DNA of 45,111 nucleotides, from assembly GCA_002345675.1 (NCBI GenBank), contig DDWL01000043.1:1-45111 (forward strand), given 5' to 3'. Positions within the stretch are counted from its first letter, which is position 1; every line of letters starts with the position of its first letter. This document shows positions 8,513 to 16,987 of this stretch, in pieces. The stretch is from Bacteroidales bacterium UBA2287. Its GTDB lineage: Bacteria > Bacteroidota > Bacteroidia > Bacteroidales > Tenuifilaceae. A model generated the notes under the pieces. It was not told the origin of the DNA and searched no databases. It was given only the letters and a program-made list of their open reading frames with translations. Made by a program: the position numbers and the translations under genes.

Positions 8513-9586
8513 ATGATAAATTGCAGCTCTCTTTTTTGCCGAATCACTTTTGTTTCCCTTATTTTAATAGGTAGCGTTGGCAGCGCTTTTGCACAAGGCG
8601 GAGGAAATTCGGCATATAATTTTTTAAACCTTACAGCGCTACCCAGAGTTGCTGCTCTTGGAGGTAAGGTTGCTGCCCTCGACGAAAGCGATGGCGCAGT
8701 AATATTTAATAATCCAGCCCATTTAACCAGCGAGCTGCACAACAGGCTTTCGCTTTCGTATGTTAGCTACTTTGCCGACATTAAGTATGGTTACGCCTCG
8801 TACACGCGAAGTTTTGGTCGATATGGCAATGCAGGCATTGGCTTACAGCACGTTTCGTATGGCAGTTTTATTGCAGCCGACGAAACTGGCCTTATCGATG
8901 GCTCTTTTTCGGGATACGAAATGGCAATTTACGCCAATTACTCGTATACATTCGACAGCTTAATTACAGTTGGCGTAGCCTTAAAGCCGGTTTTTTCTCA
9001 CTTAGAGCAGTATCGTTCGTCGGGAGTTTGTGCCGACCTTGGTGTTAGTTACACAAGCCATAGTCACCTTTTTTCGGCAGGTATTGCTGCGCGCAATATT
9101 GGCTCAATGGTTAAGCCCTTTACTCCCGGGAATTTTGAACCATTGCCTTTTGAAATTATAGCTGGAGTAAGCCAAAAACTAAAATATGCACCATTTCGTT
9201 TTGTGGTAACCCTTCATCAACTTCAAAACTTAAACCTATACTACGAAAGGGGAAAGGAAACATCGACTTTTTTTGGCAACGAAAGCGAAGAGAAGAAACC
9301 TGTTTTAGAGCGATATGGCTCCGAGTTTTTAAGTCACCTAATAGTTGGGGTTGAGTTTACACCTGTAAAAAATTTCTACGTAAGGGGAGGCTATAACTAC
9401 CAGCGCCGAAATGAACTAAAAATAGTCGAAAAAGCTTCGACGGTTGGTTTTAGTTGGGGTGTTGGCATTAAAATTAATCGATTCGTAATTAGCTATAGCC
9501 GTGCAGTATATCACCTAGCTGGAGCATCGAACCACTTTTCGCTTAGTACAAATTTAACCGACTTCTTTTCGCCAACAAAGTTATAA
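8513..9586 (+). CDS. porQ: Type IX secretion system protein PorQ
   Basis: Outer-membrane beta-barrel of the PorV/PorQ family, which in Porphyromonas works with PorU/PorV/PorZ in the attachment complex that handles type IX cargo at the cell surface. The 357-residue product has a signal peptide (residues 1-28, ending FAQ), then the family's N-terminal signature: YNFLNL..LPRVAALGG, followed by DGAVIFNNPA. The rest is alternating amphipathic strands and ends with a strand closing in NLTDFFSPTKL. The frame is open from a TTG at 8456, but the 19 extra residues do not fit a signal peptide, so I use the ATG at 8513. The order porQ-cmk-ispH is also, from memory, that of Porphyromonas gingivalis, which supports the call. 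Confidence 0.9.
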   Translation: MINCSSLFCRITFVSLILIGSVGSAFAQGGGNSAYNFLNLTALPRVAALGGKVAALDESDGAVIFNNPAHLTSELHNRLSLSYVSYFADIKYGYASYTRSFGRYGNAGIGLQHVSYGSFIAADETGLIDGSFSGYEMAIYANYSYTFDSLITVGVALKPVFSHLEQYRSSGVCADLGVSYTSHSHLFSAGIAARNIGSMVKPFTPGNFEPLPFEIIAGVSQKLKYAPFRFVVTLHQLQNLNLYYERGKETSTFFGNESEEKKPVLERYGSEFLSHLIVGVEFTPVKNFYVRGGYNYQRRNELKIVEKASTVGFSWGVGIKINRFVISYSRAVYHLAGASNHFSLSTNLTDFFSPTKL

Positions 9587-9662
9587 GTTAATGGCATAAC
9601 CCGTCATTGGCTGAATTAATGTTCATCTTATAGTTCCCCCCAAATTCCACTCTTTTTTATTA

Positions 9663-9670
9663 TACCTTTG
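9663..9670 (+). promoter_or_regulatory. -7 element of the cmk-ispH-priA unit
   Basis: TACCTTTG matches TAnnTTTG exactly, 45 bp before the TTG start of cmk, in the 128-bp gap after porQ. The -33 region is not conserved. Confidence 0.5.
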
Positions 9671-9714
9671 CAGGTGTAAAATTCGTATTTATAGTATTTA
9701 AACTTCTTATAACG

Positions 9715-10419
9715 TTGAAAAACAACAAAATAGTAATTGCAATCGATGGGCATTCCTCATGCGGAAAGAGCACCTTTGCCAAGCAAATAGCCATAGGTTT
9801 GGGTTATGTGTATATCGACAGTGGAGCTATGTACCGAGCCGTTACCTTGGCATGCCTTAAAGGTGGACTTTTCGACAATGGCAAAATAGACTTAACTCGA
9901 CTACCTCAATTACTTAGCACAACACATATTGCCTTTAGGCAAAACGAAAATGGAGTTGGATGGATTACCCTTTTAAATAACGAAGTTGTTGAAGAGGCAA
10001 TTCGATCGCTCGAAGTTGCAAGGCACGTTAGCATTGTGGCAGCAATTCCCGAGGTGCGCGAAAAAATGGTGGAGCAGCAACAAGAAATGGGTAAAGATAA
10101 AGGTATTGTTATGGATGGCCGCGATATTGGAACGGTTGTATTTCCCAATGCCGAGCTGAAAATATTTATGACCGCCGACCCGCTTATTAGAGCCAAACGT
10201 CGTTTGAAAGAAATAGAAGAGAAAGGCCAAAAGGCTACAATTGAGGAGGTCCTTGCAAACATTGAAGAACGCGACTACATTGACCAAAACCGCGACGTTT
10301 CGCCACTTCGAAAGGCCAACGATGCCATTGTGCTCGACAACTCTCACATGACCGTTAACGAGCAAATGGAGTGGGTTAAGGAGATGGTAAATGCTAAAAT
10401 TCGTGAAATTAACACCTAA
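9715..10419 (+). CDS. cmk: Cytidylate kinase
   Basis: Phosphorylates CMP and dCMP with ATP, in the cytoplasm, for nucleotide supply. The 234 residues show the Cmk P-loop GHSSCGKST (12-20), the substrate motif DSGAMYRAVT near 36-45, the MDGRDIGTVVFP block near 138-149, and the lid/closing motif RD..R..SPL.KANDAI.LD near 183-208. The start is a TTG: there is no ATG between the upstream stop and the P-loop, and the P-loop would otherwise be lost. Followed after 14 bp by ispH and then priA, all co-directional, with a -7 element 45 bp upstream. Confidence 0.93.
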   Translation: MKNNKIVIAIDGHSSCGKSTFAKQIAIGLGYVYIDSGAMYRAVTLACLKGGLFDNGKIDLTRLPQLLSTTHIAFRQNENGVGWITLLNNEVVEEAIRSLEVARHVSIVAAIPEVREKMVEQQQEMGKDKGIVMDGRDIGTVVFPNAELKIFMTADPLIRAKRRLKEIEEKGQKATIEEVLANIEERDYIDQNRDVSPLRKANDAIVLDNSHMTVNEQMEWVKEMVNAKIREINT

Positions 10420-10433
10420 TTCGAACTTTAATT

Positions 10434-11336
10434 ATGGTTGTTGAAATTGATAGCAAATCGGGGTTTTGCTTTGGCGTTGTAAACGCCATTAAAGTGGCCG
10501 AAAGCGAACTTACCCTGTCGGATGAACTTTATTGCCTTGGCGATATTGTTCACAACGACGAGGAAGTTGCTCGCATAAAAACCCTTGGACTTAAAACCAT
10601 TTCGCATTCGCAACTCGAAGAGCACAAAGGAAAAAAGGTGCTAATCCGAGCACACGGCGAGCCACCCGAAACCTACCGAAAAGCACAAGAACTTGGAATT
10701 AAAATAGTCGATGCCTCATGCCCCGTTGTATTGCGTCTTCAGACGAAAGTTCAGGAAGGTTCGAAAAGAATGAACGAGATTGGTGGACTAGTTGTAATTT
10801 TTGGAAAGAATAATCACGCCGAGGTTATTGGCCTAATGGGTCAAGCCAATGGTAATGCAATTTTGGTTTCGAAAATTGAGGATATTGAAAAAATTGATTT
10901 TTCGAAGCCCATCGAGCTGTTTTCGCAAACAACCCAAAGCCCAGAGGAGTACGAGCGCATTGCAGGCGAAATAAAGTTGCGCATGCAAAAGGCATTAAAT
11001 ACCGAAAGTGTAAACTTTAAAAAGTATAATAGCATTTGTGGTCAGGTGGCCAATCGTAAGCGCGAACTTGTAACATTTGCACAAAATAACGACATAATTC
11101 TATTTGTTAGCGGCCTTAATAGTTCCAATGGCAAAATGCTTTACGAAGTGTGTAAAAACATTAATAGCCATTCGTATTTTATTACAAATGCTTTCGATTT
11201 GCAGCCCGAATGGTTTAACACAAATAGCAAGGTTGGTGTTTGTGGTGCTACTTCGACCCCAAAATGGCTTATGGACGAAGTTGCCAAAAGGGCAATGGAC
11301 ATAGGTGTCGAACTATCAAAAAAACAGAATGGTTAG
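10434..11336 (+). CDS. ispH: 4-hydroxy-3-methylbut-2-enyl diphosphate reductase
   Basis: Last enzyme of the MEP isoprenoid pathway; reduces HMBPP to IPP and DMAPP using a [4Fe-4S] cluster in the cytoplasm. In 300 residues the three cluster cysteines are present: Cys12 (SGFCFGV), Cys96 (DASCPVV) and Cys202 (SICGQVANRKRE). The substrate-binding residues HN (40-41), HGE (74-76) and the catalytic Glu region are also in place. The second motif TQSPEEY around 168-174 matches the TT[ML]S..E segment of the family. Start ATG is 14 bp after the cmk stop; priA follows after 20 bp. Confidence 0.94.
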   Translation: MVVEIDSKSGFCFGVVNAIKVAESELTLSDELYCLGDIVHNDEEVARIKTLGLKTISHSQLEEHKGKKVLIRAHGEPPETYRKAQELGIKIVDASCPVVLRLQTKVQEGSKRMNEIGGLVVIFGKNNHAEVIGLMGQANGNAILVSKIEDIEKIDFSKPIELFSQTTQSPEEYERIAGEIKLRMQKALNTESVNFKKYNSICGQVANRKRELVTFAQNNDIILFVSGLNSSNGKMLYEVCKNINSHSYFITNAFDLQPEWFNTNSKVGVCGATSTPKWLMDEVAKRAMDIGVELSKKQNG

Positions 11337-11356
11337 TTAAACGTTAGAAAGTTTCT

Positions 11357-13843
11357 ATGGAAGGTAATCTTTTTGTCGAAGTTGTACTGCCACTCTCACT
11401 GCCTAAGCTCTACACTTACTCGGTTCCTCTCGAGTACTCCGAGCAAATTGCAGTTGGAAAGCGTGTGGCTGTGCCCTTTGGACGAAAAAAAGTTTATGCT
11501 GCCATAGTTTTTAATGTTCACACAATAGCCCCAAGCGAATATTCAACTAAGGATATTTATTCGGTAATCGATAGCGAACCAATAGTTACCTCGGAACAGC
11601 TGAGCCTTTGGAGCTGGATGGCCGAGTACTACATGTGCTCCATTGGCGAGGTAATGAAAGCCGCTCTTCCAGCTGGGCTGAAAATGGAAAGCGAAACCAT
11701 TATTACGGCAATCGATTCGGTTCTGATAGACTCGAGCGCCCTAAACCCCGACGAAGCATTTCTTTTCGAAACAATTAAGAGCAAGGAGGGGTGGACTGTT
11801 GAGAAACTTGCCTCAACATCGGGAGTTAAAAACCCCATGGGGGTTATAAAAACTATGCTCGAAAAGGGTTTCCTTTCGGTTCACGAATCGCTCGAATCGA
11901 CCATAAAACCCAAACTCGAACAGTTTGTAAGGCTGCACCCAAGGCTAAAAACCGACGACGACTTAAATATTGCAATCGACAACCTTGGTCGTGCCGAGGC
12001 GCAGCAGCGACTGCTTATGGCTTTTCTTTCAATTACGATTCCAAATTCTTCTACATTTTCGGGCTGGGTTAAACGAAAGGAGCTTATTGCAAAAGCAAAC
12101 GTTTCGCCTTCGGCATTAATGGCTTTGCTCGAAAAGCAAATTTTTGAAATTGAAAACCGAGAAGTGTCGAGGCTTCTTCGAAATAGCGACGATTTGCAAG
12201 ACGAATCGCCCCTTTCCGAGGCGCAGCAAGTGTCGTTTAACTCAGTTAATGAGCAGTTTGCCGAAAAGAGCGTTGTGCTGCTTCATGGGGTTACATCGAG
12301 CGGGAAAACAGAAATTTACATTAAACTTATTTCGGAGCAACTTGAGCGAGGCAAACAGGTACTGTACATTTTACCCGAAATTGCGCTTACGGCGCAAATA
12401 ATAAACCGCCTTAAAAAGTTTTTTGGCAACAGGGTTGGCGTTTACCATAGTAAGTATAGCGATGGGCAACGGGTCGAAATTTACAACGGACTGCTTACCG
12501 ATGGAAAGGATGCTGCTAAAGTTTCGTACGATGTGGTAATTGGGGTTCGTTCGTCAATCTTCTTGCCCTTTAGGCGACTGGGGCTGGTAATAATCGACGA
12601 GGAGCATGAAAATACGCTAAAGCAAATGTCTCCATCGCCCCGTTACCATGCCCGCGATTCGGCCATTGTACTTGCCAGTAAATTCGACGCAAAAGTTCTA
12701 CTTGGCACTGCAACGCCTGCAATCGAAACGTTTTACAATGCACAAATTGGCAAGTACGGCTTGGTAACACTAAGCGAGCGTTTTGGTGGGGTTGAACTTC
12801 CCGAAATTACTGTAGTCGACACGCTTACTGCACGAAAAAAGAAGCTGATGAAAACGATATTTTCACCTCAGCTGCTAACCGCAATCGAACAAACTCTCCA
12901 AAAGGGCGAGCAGGCAATTCTTTTTCAAAATAGAAGAGGTTACGCCCCTTTTGTCGAGTGCGACGAATGCGCCTGGATTCCGCAGTGTAAGCACTGTGCT
13001 GTTACTCTTACGTACCATAAAAAAAGCAACCAGCTTGTTTGCCACTACTGCGGTTACGCCCTTGAACCAATTTCTCGATGCTTGGCTTGCGGAAGCACGC
13101 GAGTGTCGACAAAGGGCTTTGGAACCGAAAAGGTTGAGGACGAACTCGGCATTTACTTTCCAAATGCTAGGGTCGATCGTCTCGATGTAGATACTGCTCG
13201 TTCGAGAACCTCGTACGAACGAATAATTTCGGAGTTTGAAGAGGGACAAATCGATATTTTGGTTGGAACCCAAATGGTTTCGAAGGGGCTCGATTTCGAC
13301 AAGGTTAGCCTTGTGGGTATTTTAAATGCCGACAACATGCTAAACTTTCCCGACTTTAGGGCTTACGAACGAAGTTTTCAGCTTATGACACAGGTAAGCG
13401 GAAGAGCCGGCCGTCGAGGTGTTATGGGACGTGTGATAATTCAAACCAGCCACCCCGATCATCCTGTAATTCACCAAACCGTTATTTCCGACTACCTTTC
13501 GCTTTTTAAGCAGCAGCTAATTGAGCGGCAGCAGTATACATATCCGCCTTACTGCCGAATTATTAAGCTTTCGCTAAAGCATCGAAAGACTGAACTGCTC
13601 GATATTGCAGCAAATGGACTGGTAAAAAACCTCAAAGTTCACCTTGGAAGCAGAGTTTTAGGCCCCGAAGAACCGCTTATCAACAGGGTTCAAGACCTTT
13701 TTATTCGCGATATTATTATTAAACTCGAACGAAATGTTGCTTTGCAGCAAGCAAAGGCGTTTGTTTTAAGAGAAATAGAGCGGGTAAAAGAGTACAAACC
13801 ATTTGCTTCGGTTCAAATAAGTATCGACGTAGACCCAATGTAG
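11357..13843 (+). CDS. priA: Primosomal replication restart helicase PriA
   Basis: 3'-to-5' DNA helicase that reloads the replisome at stalled or repaired forks. The 828-residue protein has an N-terminal 3'-DNA-binding domain (about 1-110), Walker A HGVTSSGKTE at about 309-318, the DEEH box at about 414-417, and a zinc-binding insert at about 534-582 with the CxxC series CDEC, CKHC, CHYC and CLAC. The second helicase lobe includes the ILVGTQMVSKGLDF motif and QVSGRAGR. Length is near the upper end for the family, as is usual in Bacteroidota. Last gene of the cmk-ispH-priA run; its stop lies 2 bp from the convergent lipid kinase. Confidence 0.95.
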   Translation: MEGNLFVEVVLPLSLPKLYTYSVPLEYSEQIAVGKRVAVPFGRKKVYAAIVFNVHTIAPSEYSTKDIYSVIDSEPIVTSEQLSLWSWMAEYYMCSIGEVMKAALPAGLKMESETIITAIDSVLIDSSALNPDEAFLFETIKSKEGWTVEKLASTSGVKNPMGVIKTMLEKGFLSVHESLESTIKPKLEQFVRLHPRLKTDDDLNIAIDNLGRAEAQQRLLMAFLSITIPNSSTFSGWVKRKELIAKANVSPSALMALLEKQIFEIENREVSRLLRNSDDLQDESPLSEAQQVSFNSVNEQFAEKSVVLLHGVTSSGKTEIYIKLISEQLERGKQVLYILPEIALTAQIINRLKKFFGNRVGVYHSKYSDGQRVEIYNGLLTDGKDAAKVSYDVVIGVRSSIFLPFRRLGLVIIDEEHENTLKQMSPSPRYHARDSAIVLASKFDAKVLLGTATPAIETFYNAQIGKYGLVTLSERFGGVELPEITVVDTLTARKKKLMKTIFSPQLLTAIEQTLQKGEQAILFQNRRGYAPFVECDECAWIPQCKHCAVTLTYHKKSNQLVCHYCGYALEPISRCLACGSTRVSTKGFGTEKVEDELGIYFPNARVDRLDVDTARSRTSYERIISEFEEGQIDILVGTQMVSKGLDFDKVSLVGILNADNMLNFPDFRAYERSFQLMTQVSGRAGRRGVMGRVIIQTSHPDHPVIHQTVISDYLSLFKQQLIERQQYTYPPYCRIIKLSLKHRKTELLDIAANGLVKNLKVHLGSRVLGPEEPLINRVQDLFIRDIIIKLERNVALQQAKAFVLREIERVKEYKPFASVQISIDVDPM

Positions 13844-13845
13844 GG

Positions 13846-14817
13846 CTATATAACCTGTAAAATAGGATCGACCACCGACCTAAAGTCAACTCCCACAACA
13901 ACATTAATGCTTTGGGGAACAATTGTAAACGTAAAGGGCGATGTGCCTAGCGATTCCCCATCAACCTCAAGGTTAACTGGAGGTTTCGACGATATTACTA
14001 TCTTTTTAGCTTGATGACCCGATATTTTAGGGTGCTTAAGAATGGTGCCATTGTAAAGACGGTATATATTTCGAATTACGTCGCCACGGCGAATATGGCG
14101 AATAATTGTTACGTCGAAAAGTCCATCGTCGGCCAAGGCGTTTGGTACCTGCATCATTCCACCTCCATTGTATTTACCAATTCCGAGGGTGAGGCTAAAA
14201 ATTTTTCCGCCAACCTGGTCTTTGTCAATGACAACACTTACAATTGTTGACTTATAGCTGAAAAGCGTCTTTATAAGGCTAAAAATGTAAAGAACCTTTC
14301 CACTTTTTCCGCTCTCCTTAAGCTTATTTGTGCTAAGCGCCACCTGTGCATCGAAACCAATACCTGCGGCATTAGCAAAGTATCGCGATTGAGGGTACCG
14401 CGATTCGAAGTAGTCGACCCGTCCAACATCCTGAAGAAAATTTTTTGAAGCTTTTATGGCATCAATTTTATCGGAGTACGAAACGGGAAGGGCGTACATG
14501 CGTTGCCAGTCGTTTCCAGTGCCAATGCCTATTACGCCAACCAGTACATCCTTTGTGTCCACTAGTTTTTGAATAAAAATACCGTTTACCACCTCGTTCA
14601 GGGTTCCGTCGCCGCCAACAGCTAAAATTTTACGGTAGCCACTAGTTATGGCTTTTACGGTAAGTTCAACTGCGTGGTACTTTTTTTCGGTTAGCGCAAA
14701 GTCGAAATCAACTCCTTTTTCAGCAAGAAGTTTTTGAATTTCAGGCCAGTCGGCTTTACCCCTGCCACTACCTGCTTGAGGATTTACAATGGCAAACCAT
14801 TTATCGTTAATATTCAA
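13846..14817 (-). CDS. Diacylglycerol kinase-like lipid kinase (second copy)
   Basis: Second DAGK-catalytic-domain protein of the window, 323 residues. It shows NPQAGSGRGK (13-22), VGGDGTLNEVVNGIF near 82-96 and GIGTGNDWQRM near 113-123; near the C-terminus LEVDGE is the expected D-G-E element. Compared with the first copy, the second loop is GTGND rather than GSGNG, the form usual in bacterial YegS/DgkB proteins, so the two copies probably differ in lipid substrate. It converges on priA with a 2-bp gap. Upstream lies the 388-bp gap before parA. Membrane-surface cytoplasmic location is expected for the family. Confidence 0.87.
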   Translation of the reverse strand: MNINDKWFAIVNPQAGSGRGKADWPEIQKLLAEKGVDFDFALTEKKYHAVELTVKAITSGYRKILAVGGDGTLNEVVNGIFIQKLVDTKDVLVGVIGIGTGNDWQRMYALPVSYSDKIDAIKASKNFLQDVGRVDYFESRYPQSRYFANAAGIGFDAQVALSTNKLKESGKSGKVLYIFSLIKTLFSYKSTIVSVVIDKDQVGGKIFSLTLGIGKYNGGGMMQVPNALADDGLFDVTIIRHIRRGDVIRNIYRLYNGTILKHPKISGHQAKKIVISSKPPVNLEVDGESLGTSPFTFTIVPQSINVVVGVDFRSVVDPILQVI

Positions 14818-15063
14818 GGTGAATTCAATTTATAAAGGTGCAAATATACTAAACAACCGAAAATAACAAATAAATACACGTGCATACTTTATGTGCCATA
14901 AATACAACTAGATAGAAGGTTTTTGTGATTATTAACTTGCACGTTAGTTTTATTTTTTTCAATAAAAAAGTTTTATTTCAGCCGAAATAGCAGTTAGGCA
15001 GTTGATTGCTCTTTTTCGTTTACTAAAAGCATATTATTTAACACGAAGCAATGGAAAATTTAT

Positions 15064-15071
15064 TAGTTTTG
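15064..15071 (+). promoter_or_regulatory. Distal -7 element, parA
   Basis: TAGTTTTG, exact match to TAnnTTTG, 135 bp before the parA ATG; would give a long leader. Confidence 0.35.
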
Positions 15072-15163
15072 CATTGCAGTAAATGTTAAAAACTTGTTAA
15101 TAAGTTGAGCGTATTTGTTCATATTCAGGTTGCTGCCACCAATGTCGCAAAGGGATTAACCAA

Positions 15164-15171
15164 TATCTTTG
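15164..15171 (+). promoter_or_regulatory. Proximal -7 element, parA
   Basis: TATCTTTG, exact match to TAnnTTTG, 34 bp before the parA ATG. This is the better placed of the two candidates. Confidence 0.5.
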
Positions 15172-15205
15172 TGGCTCTTTACAGGAAACGAAAAGCAGTA
15201 TTATA

Positions 15206-15988
15206 ATGGGAAAAGTTATTGCACTTGCCAACCAAAAGGGAGGCGTTGGAAAAACCACCACTGCCATTAATTTAGCAGCTAGTTTAGCCGTTTTAGAAAA
15301 GAAGGTTCTTCTTATCGATGCCGATCCGCAGGCCAATGCTACTTCGGGAATTGGCTTCGATCTTAGAAATGTTGAATTCAGCATTTATGAGTGCCTTGTT
15401 GATGATCGCGATCCTCACGAAGTAATTCTTAAAAGCGAAATCGAAGGGCTCGATTTAATTCCTTCTCACATCGATCTTGTAGGGTCTGAAATTGAATTGC
15501 TCAATTTACCCGATCGCGAGAAAAGGCTAAAAACGGTAATTGCAAAAATTAAGGACGACTACGACTTTATTCTAATCGACTGCTCACCATCGCTTGGTTT
15601 AATAACTGTAAATGCGCTATCGGCAGCCGACTCGGTTTTAATTCCAGTTCAGTGCGAGTATTTTGCCCTCGAAGGGCTTGGTAAACTACTAAATACCATT
15701 AAGATAATTCAAACTAGGTTAAATCCAGAGTTGCAAATAGAAGGTTTCCTTTTAACCATGTACGATGCTCGCCTGCGCTTATCGAACCAGGTGGTCGACG
15801 AGGTTAAAAAGCACTTTCAGCAAATGGTTTTCGAAACCATTATTCAACGCAACATTAAGCTTAGCGAAGCTCCAAGTTACGGTAAACCGGTAATTCTTTA
15901 CGATGCAGCATCGACAGGCTCGTTAAACTATATTAATTTGGCCAAGGAGTTAATGCAAAAAAACGGAATGGTGACCGCAGGGGTTTAA
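15206..15988 (+). CDS. parA: Chromosome partitioning ATPase ParA (Soj)
   Basis: Walker-type ATPase that binds DNA non-specifically and moves ParB-parS complexes to segregate the chromosome. The 260-residue protein has the deviant Walker A KGGVGKTTTAIN (10-21), ALLIDADPQANATSG-like switch I near 40-52, and the Walker B segment FILIDCSPSLGL near 117-128. It is the short, chromosomal type with no N-terminal helix-turn-helix. parB starts 42 bp downstream, and the pair is followed by DUF5683 and a lytic transglycosylase gene, an order I recall as common in Bacteroidales chromosomes. Confidence 0.95.
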   Translation: MGKVIALANQKGGVGKTTTAINLAASLAVLEKKVLLIDADPQANATSGIGFDLRNVEFSIYECLVDDRDPHEVILKSEIEGLDLIPSHIDLVGSEIELLNLPDREKRLKTVIAKIKDDYDFILIDCSPSLGLITVNALSAADSVLIPVQCEYFALEGLGKLLNTIKIIQTRLNPELQIEGFLLTMYDARLRLSNQVVDEVKKHFQQMVFETIIQRNIKLSEAPSYGKPVILYDAASTGSLNYINLAKELMQKNGMVTAGV

Positions 15989-16030
15989 AACAGCAGTTTT
16001 TTTGTAAAATAATAAAATAAATATTGTAAA

Positions 16031-16936
16031 ATGACAAAAAAAATGGCACTTGGGAGAGGATTGGGGGCTTTAATTGAAGATGCAGGAATGCCACAATCGC
16101 GTGAGGAAAGGGTTGAAAATAAGGTTACAGGGAGCCTAGTTAACGAAATTGATATTGATACAATTGAGGCAAATCCATTTCAGCCTCGCAATAAATTCGA
16201 CGAAGAGTTACTAAAAGAACTTGCCGACTCGATTGCTAAGTTAGGAATAATTCAGCCAATTACTGTAAGAGCATTTAACGGCGGGTATCAGTTAATTTCG
16301 GGAGAGCGAAGGTTAAGAGCTGCAAAAATTGCTGGGCTTAAGCGAATTCCTGCTTACGTACGTACAGCAAACGATCAGGCGATGCTCGAAATGGCATTGG
16401 TTGAGAATATTCAGCGTCAGGATCTCGATGCCATTGAAGTTGCTTTGAGTTTTCAGCGACTAATTGACGAGTGCAGCTTAACCCACGACAAGGTGTCGGA
16501 AAGGGTAGGGAAAAAACGCGCTACAATTACTAATTACCTTCGTTTGCTAAAACTTCCTGCCGAAGTTCAGCTGGGAATTCGCGAAGGCAAGTTGAGCATG
16601 GGGCACGCAAGAGCAATTGCATCGGTGGAGGATCCCTTTCAGCTAATTAAAATATTTCGAAAAGTTTTAGAGCAGGATTTATCGGTTCGTAAAACCGAGG
16701 AATTGGTAAGGTATCAACTTGAACTAAAAGAAGTTTCGGAAGTAGCCCCCGATGTAGAGATTGCACTGGAAGAACCCGAAGAGGTAATTACGCTAAGATC
16801 GAAGCTTAACAAACTTTTTGGCTGGGGCGCCGAACTTAAGAAAACAACCAATGGTGGTGGCAAAATAGTAATTTCGTATCGTAACCAAGGTGAACTCGAC
16901 GAAATTATTAAAAAAATCGATCAGCTTCAGGAGTAA
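16031..16936 (+). CDS. parB: Chromosome partitioning protein ParB
   Basis: Binds parS near the origin and spreads as a CTP-dependent sliding clamp. The 301-residue product shows the N-terminal ALGRGLGALI box (6-15), the ParB/sulfiredoxin-type CTPase region with NPFQPR (48-53), SGERRLRAAK (~97-106) and LVENIQRQDL (~128-137), a helix-turn-helix KVSERVGKKRATITNYLRLL (~157-176), and a C-terminal dimerisation segment. Typical length. A tight operon with parA. I did not find a perfect parS in the window. Confidence 0.94.
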   Translation: MTKKMALGRGLGALIEDAGMPQSREERVENKVTGSLVNEIDIDTIEANPFQPRNKFDEELLKELADSIAKLGIIQPITVRAFNGGYQLISGERRLRAAKIAGLKRIPAYVRTANDQAMLEMALVENIQRQDLDAIEVALSFQRLIDECSLTHDKVSERVGKKRATITNYLRLLKLPAEVQLGIREGKLSMGHARAIASVEDPFQLIKIFRKVLEQDLSVRKTEELVRYQLELKEVSEVAPDVEIALEEPEEVITLRSKLNKLFGWGAELKKTTNGGGKIVISYRNQGELDEIIKKIDQLQE

Positions 16937-16987
16937 TAATAACCATCGGATTTCGTTTAAATCCCAATTACAGTAATAAGAGCGAAG

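Larger units (their letters stand above)
14818..15205. promoter_or_regulatory. 388-bp divergent intergenic region upstream of parA
   Basis: No gene. It contains two plus-strand -7 elements (listed separately) and, between them, a near-palindrome AACTT-N6-AAGTT at 15091-15106 that could bind a regulator. It is AT-rich. No start codon with a plausible reading frame and no parS-like TTTCACGTGAAA is present. Confidence 0.4.

Noticed and set aside
9906..10365. Two open frames of 118 and 130 codons antisense to cmk
   Set aside because: Both are shadows of cmk, which is intact with all motifs; they lie in different frames and carry low-complexity composition.
12875..13273. 132-codon open frame antisense to priA
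   Set aside because: It overlaps the zinc-binding and helicase motifs of priA on the opposite strand and has no recognisable features or promoter.
14818..15205. Possible origin of replication next to parAB
   Set aside because: The gap is AT-rich, but I see no DnaA-box cluster (TTATCCACA or close variants), no dnaA and no perfect parS; parAB alone is not enough.
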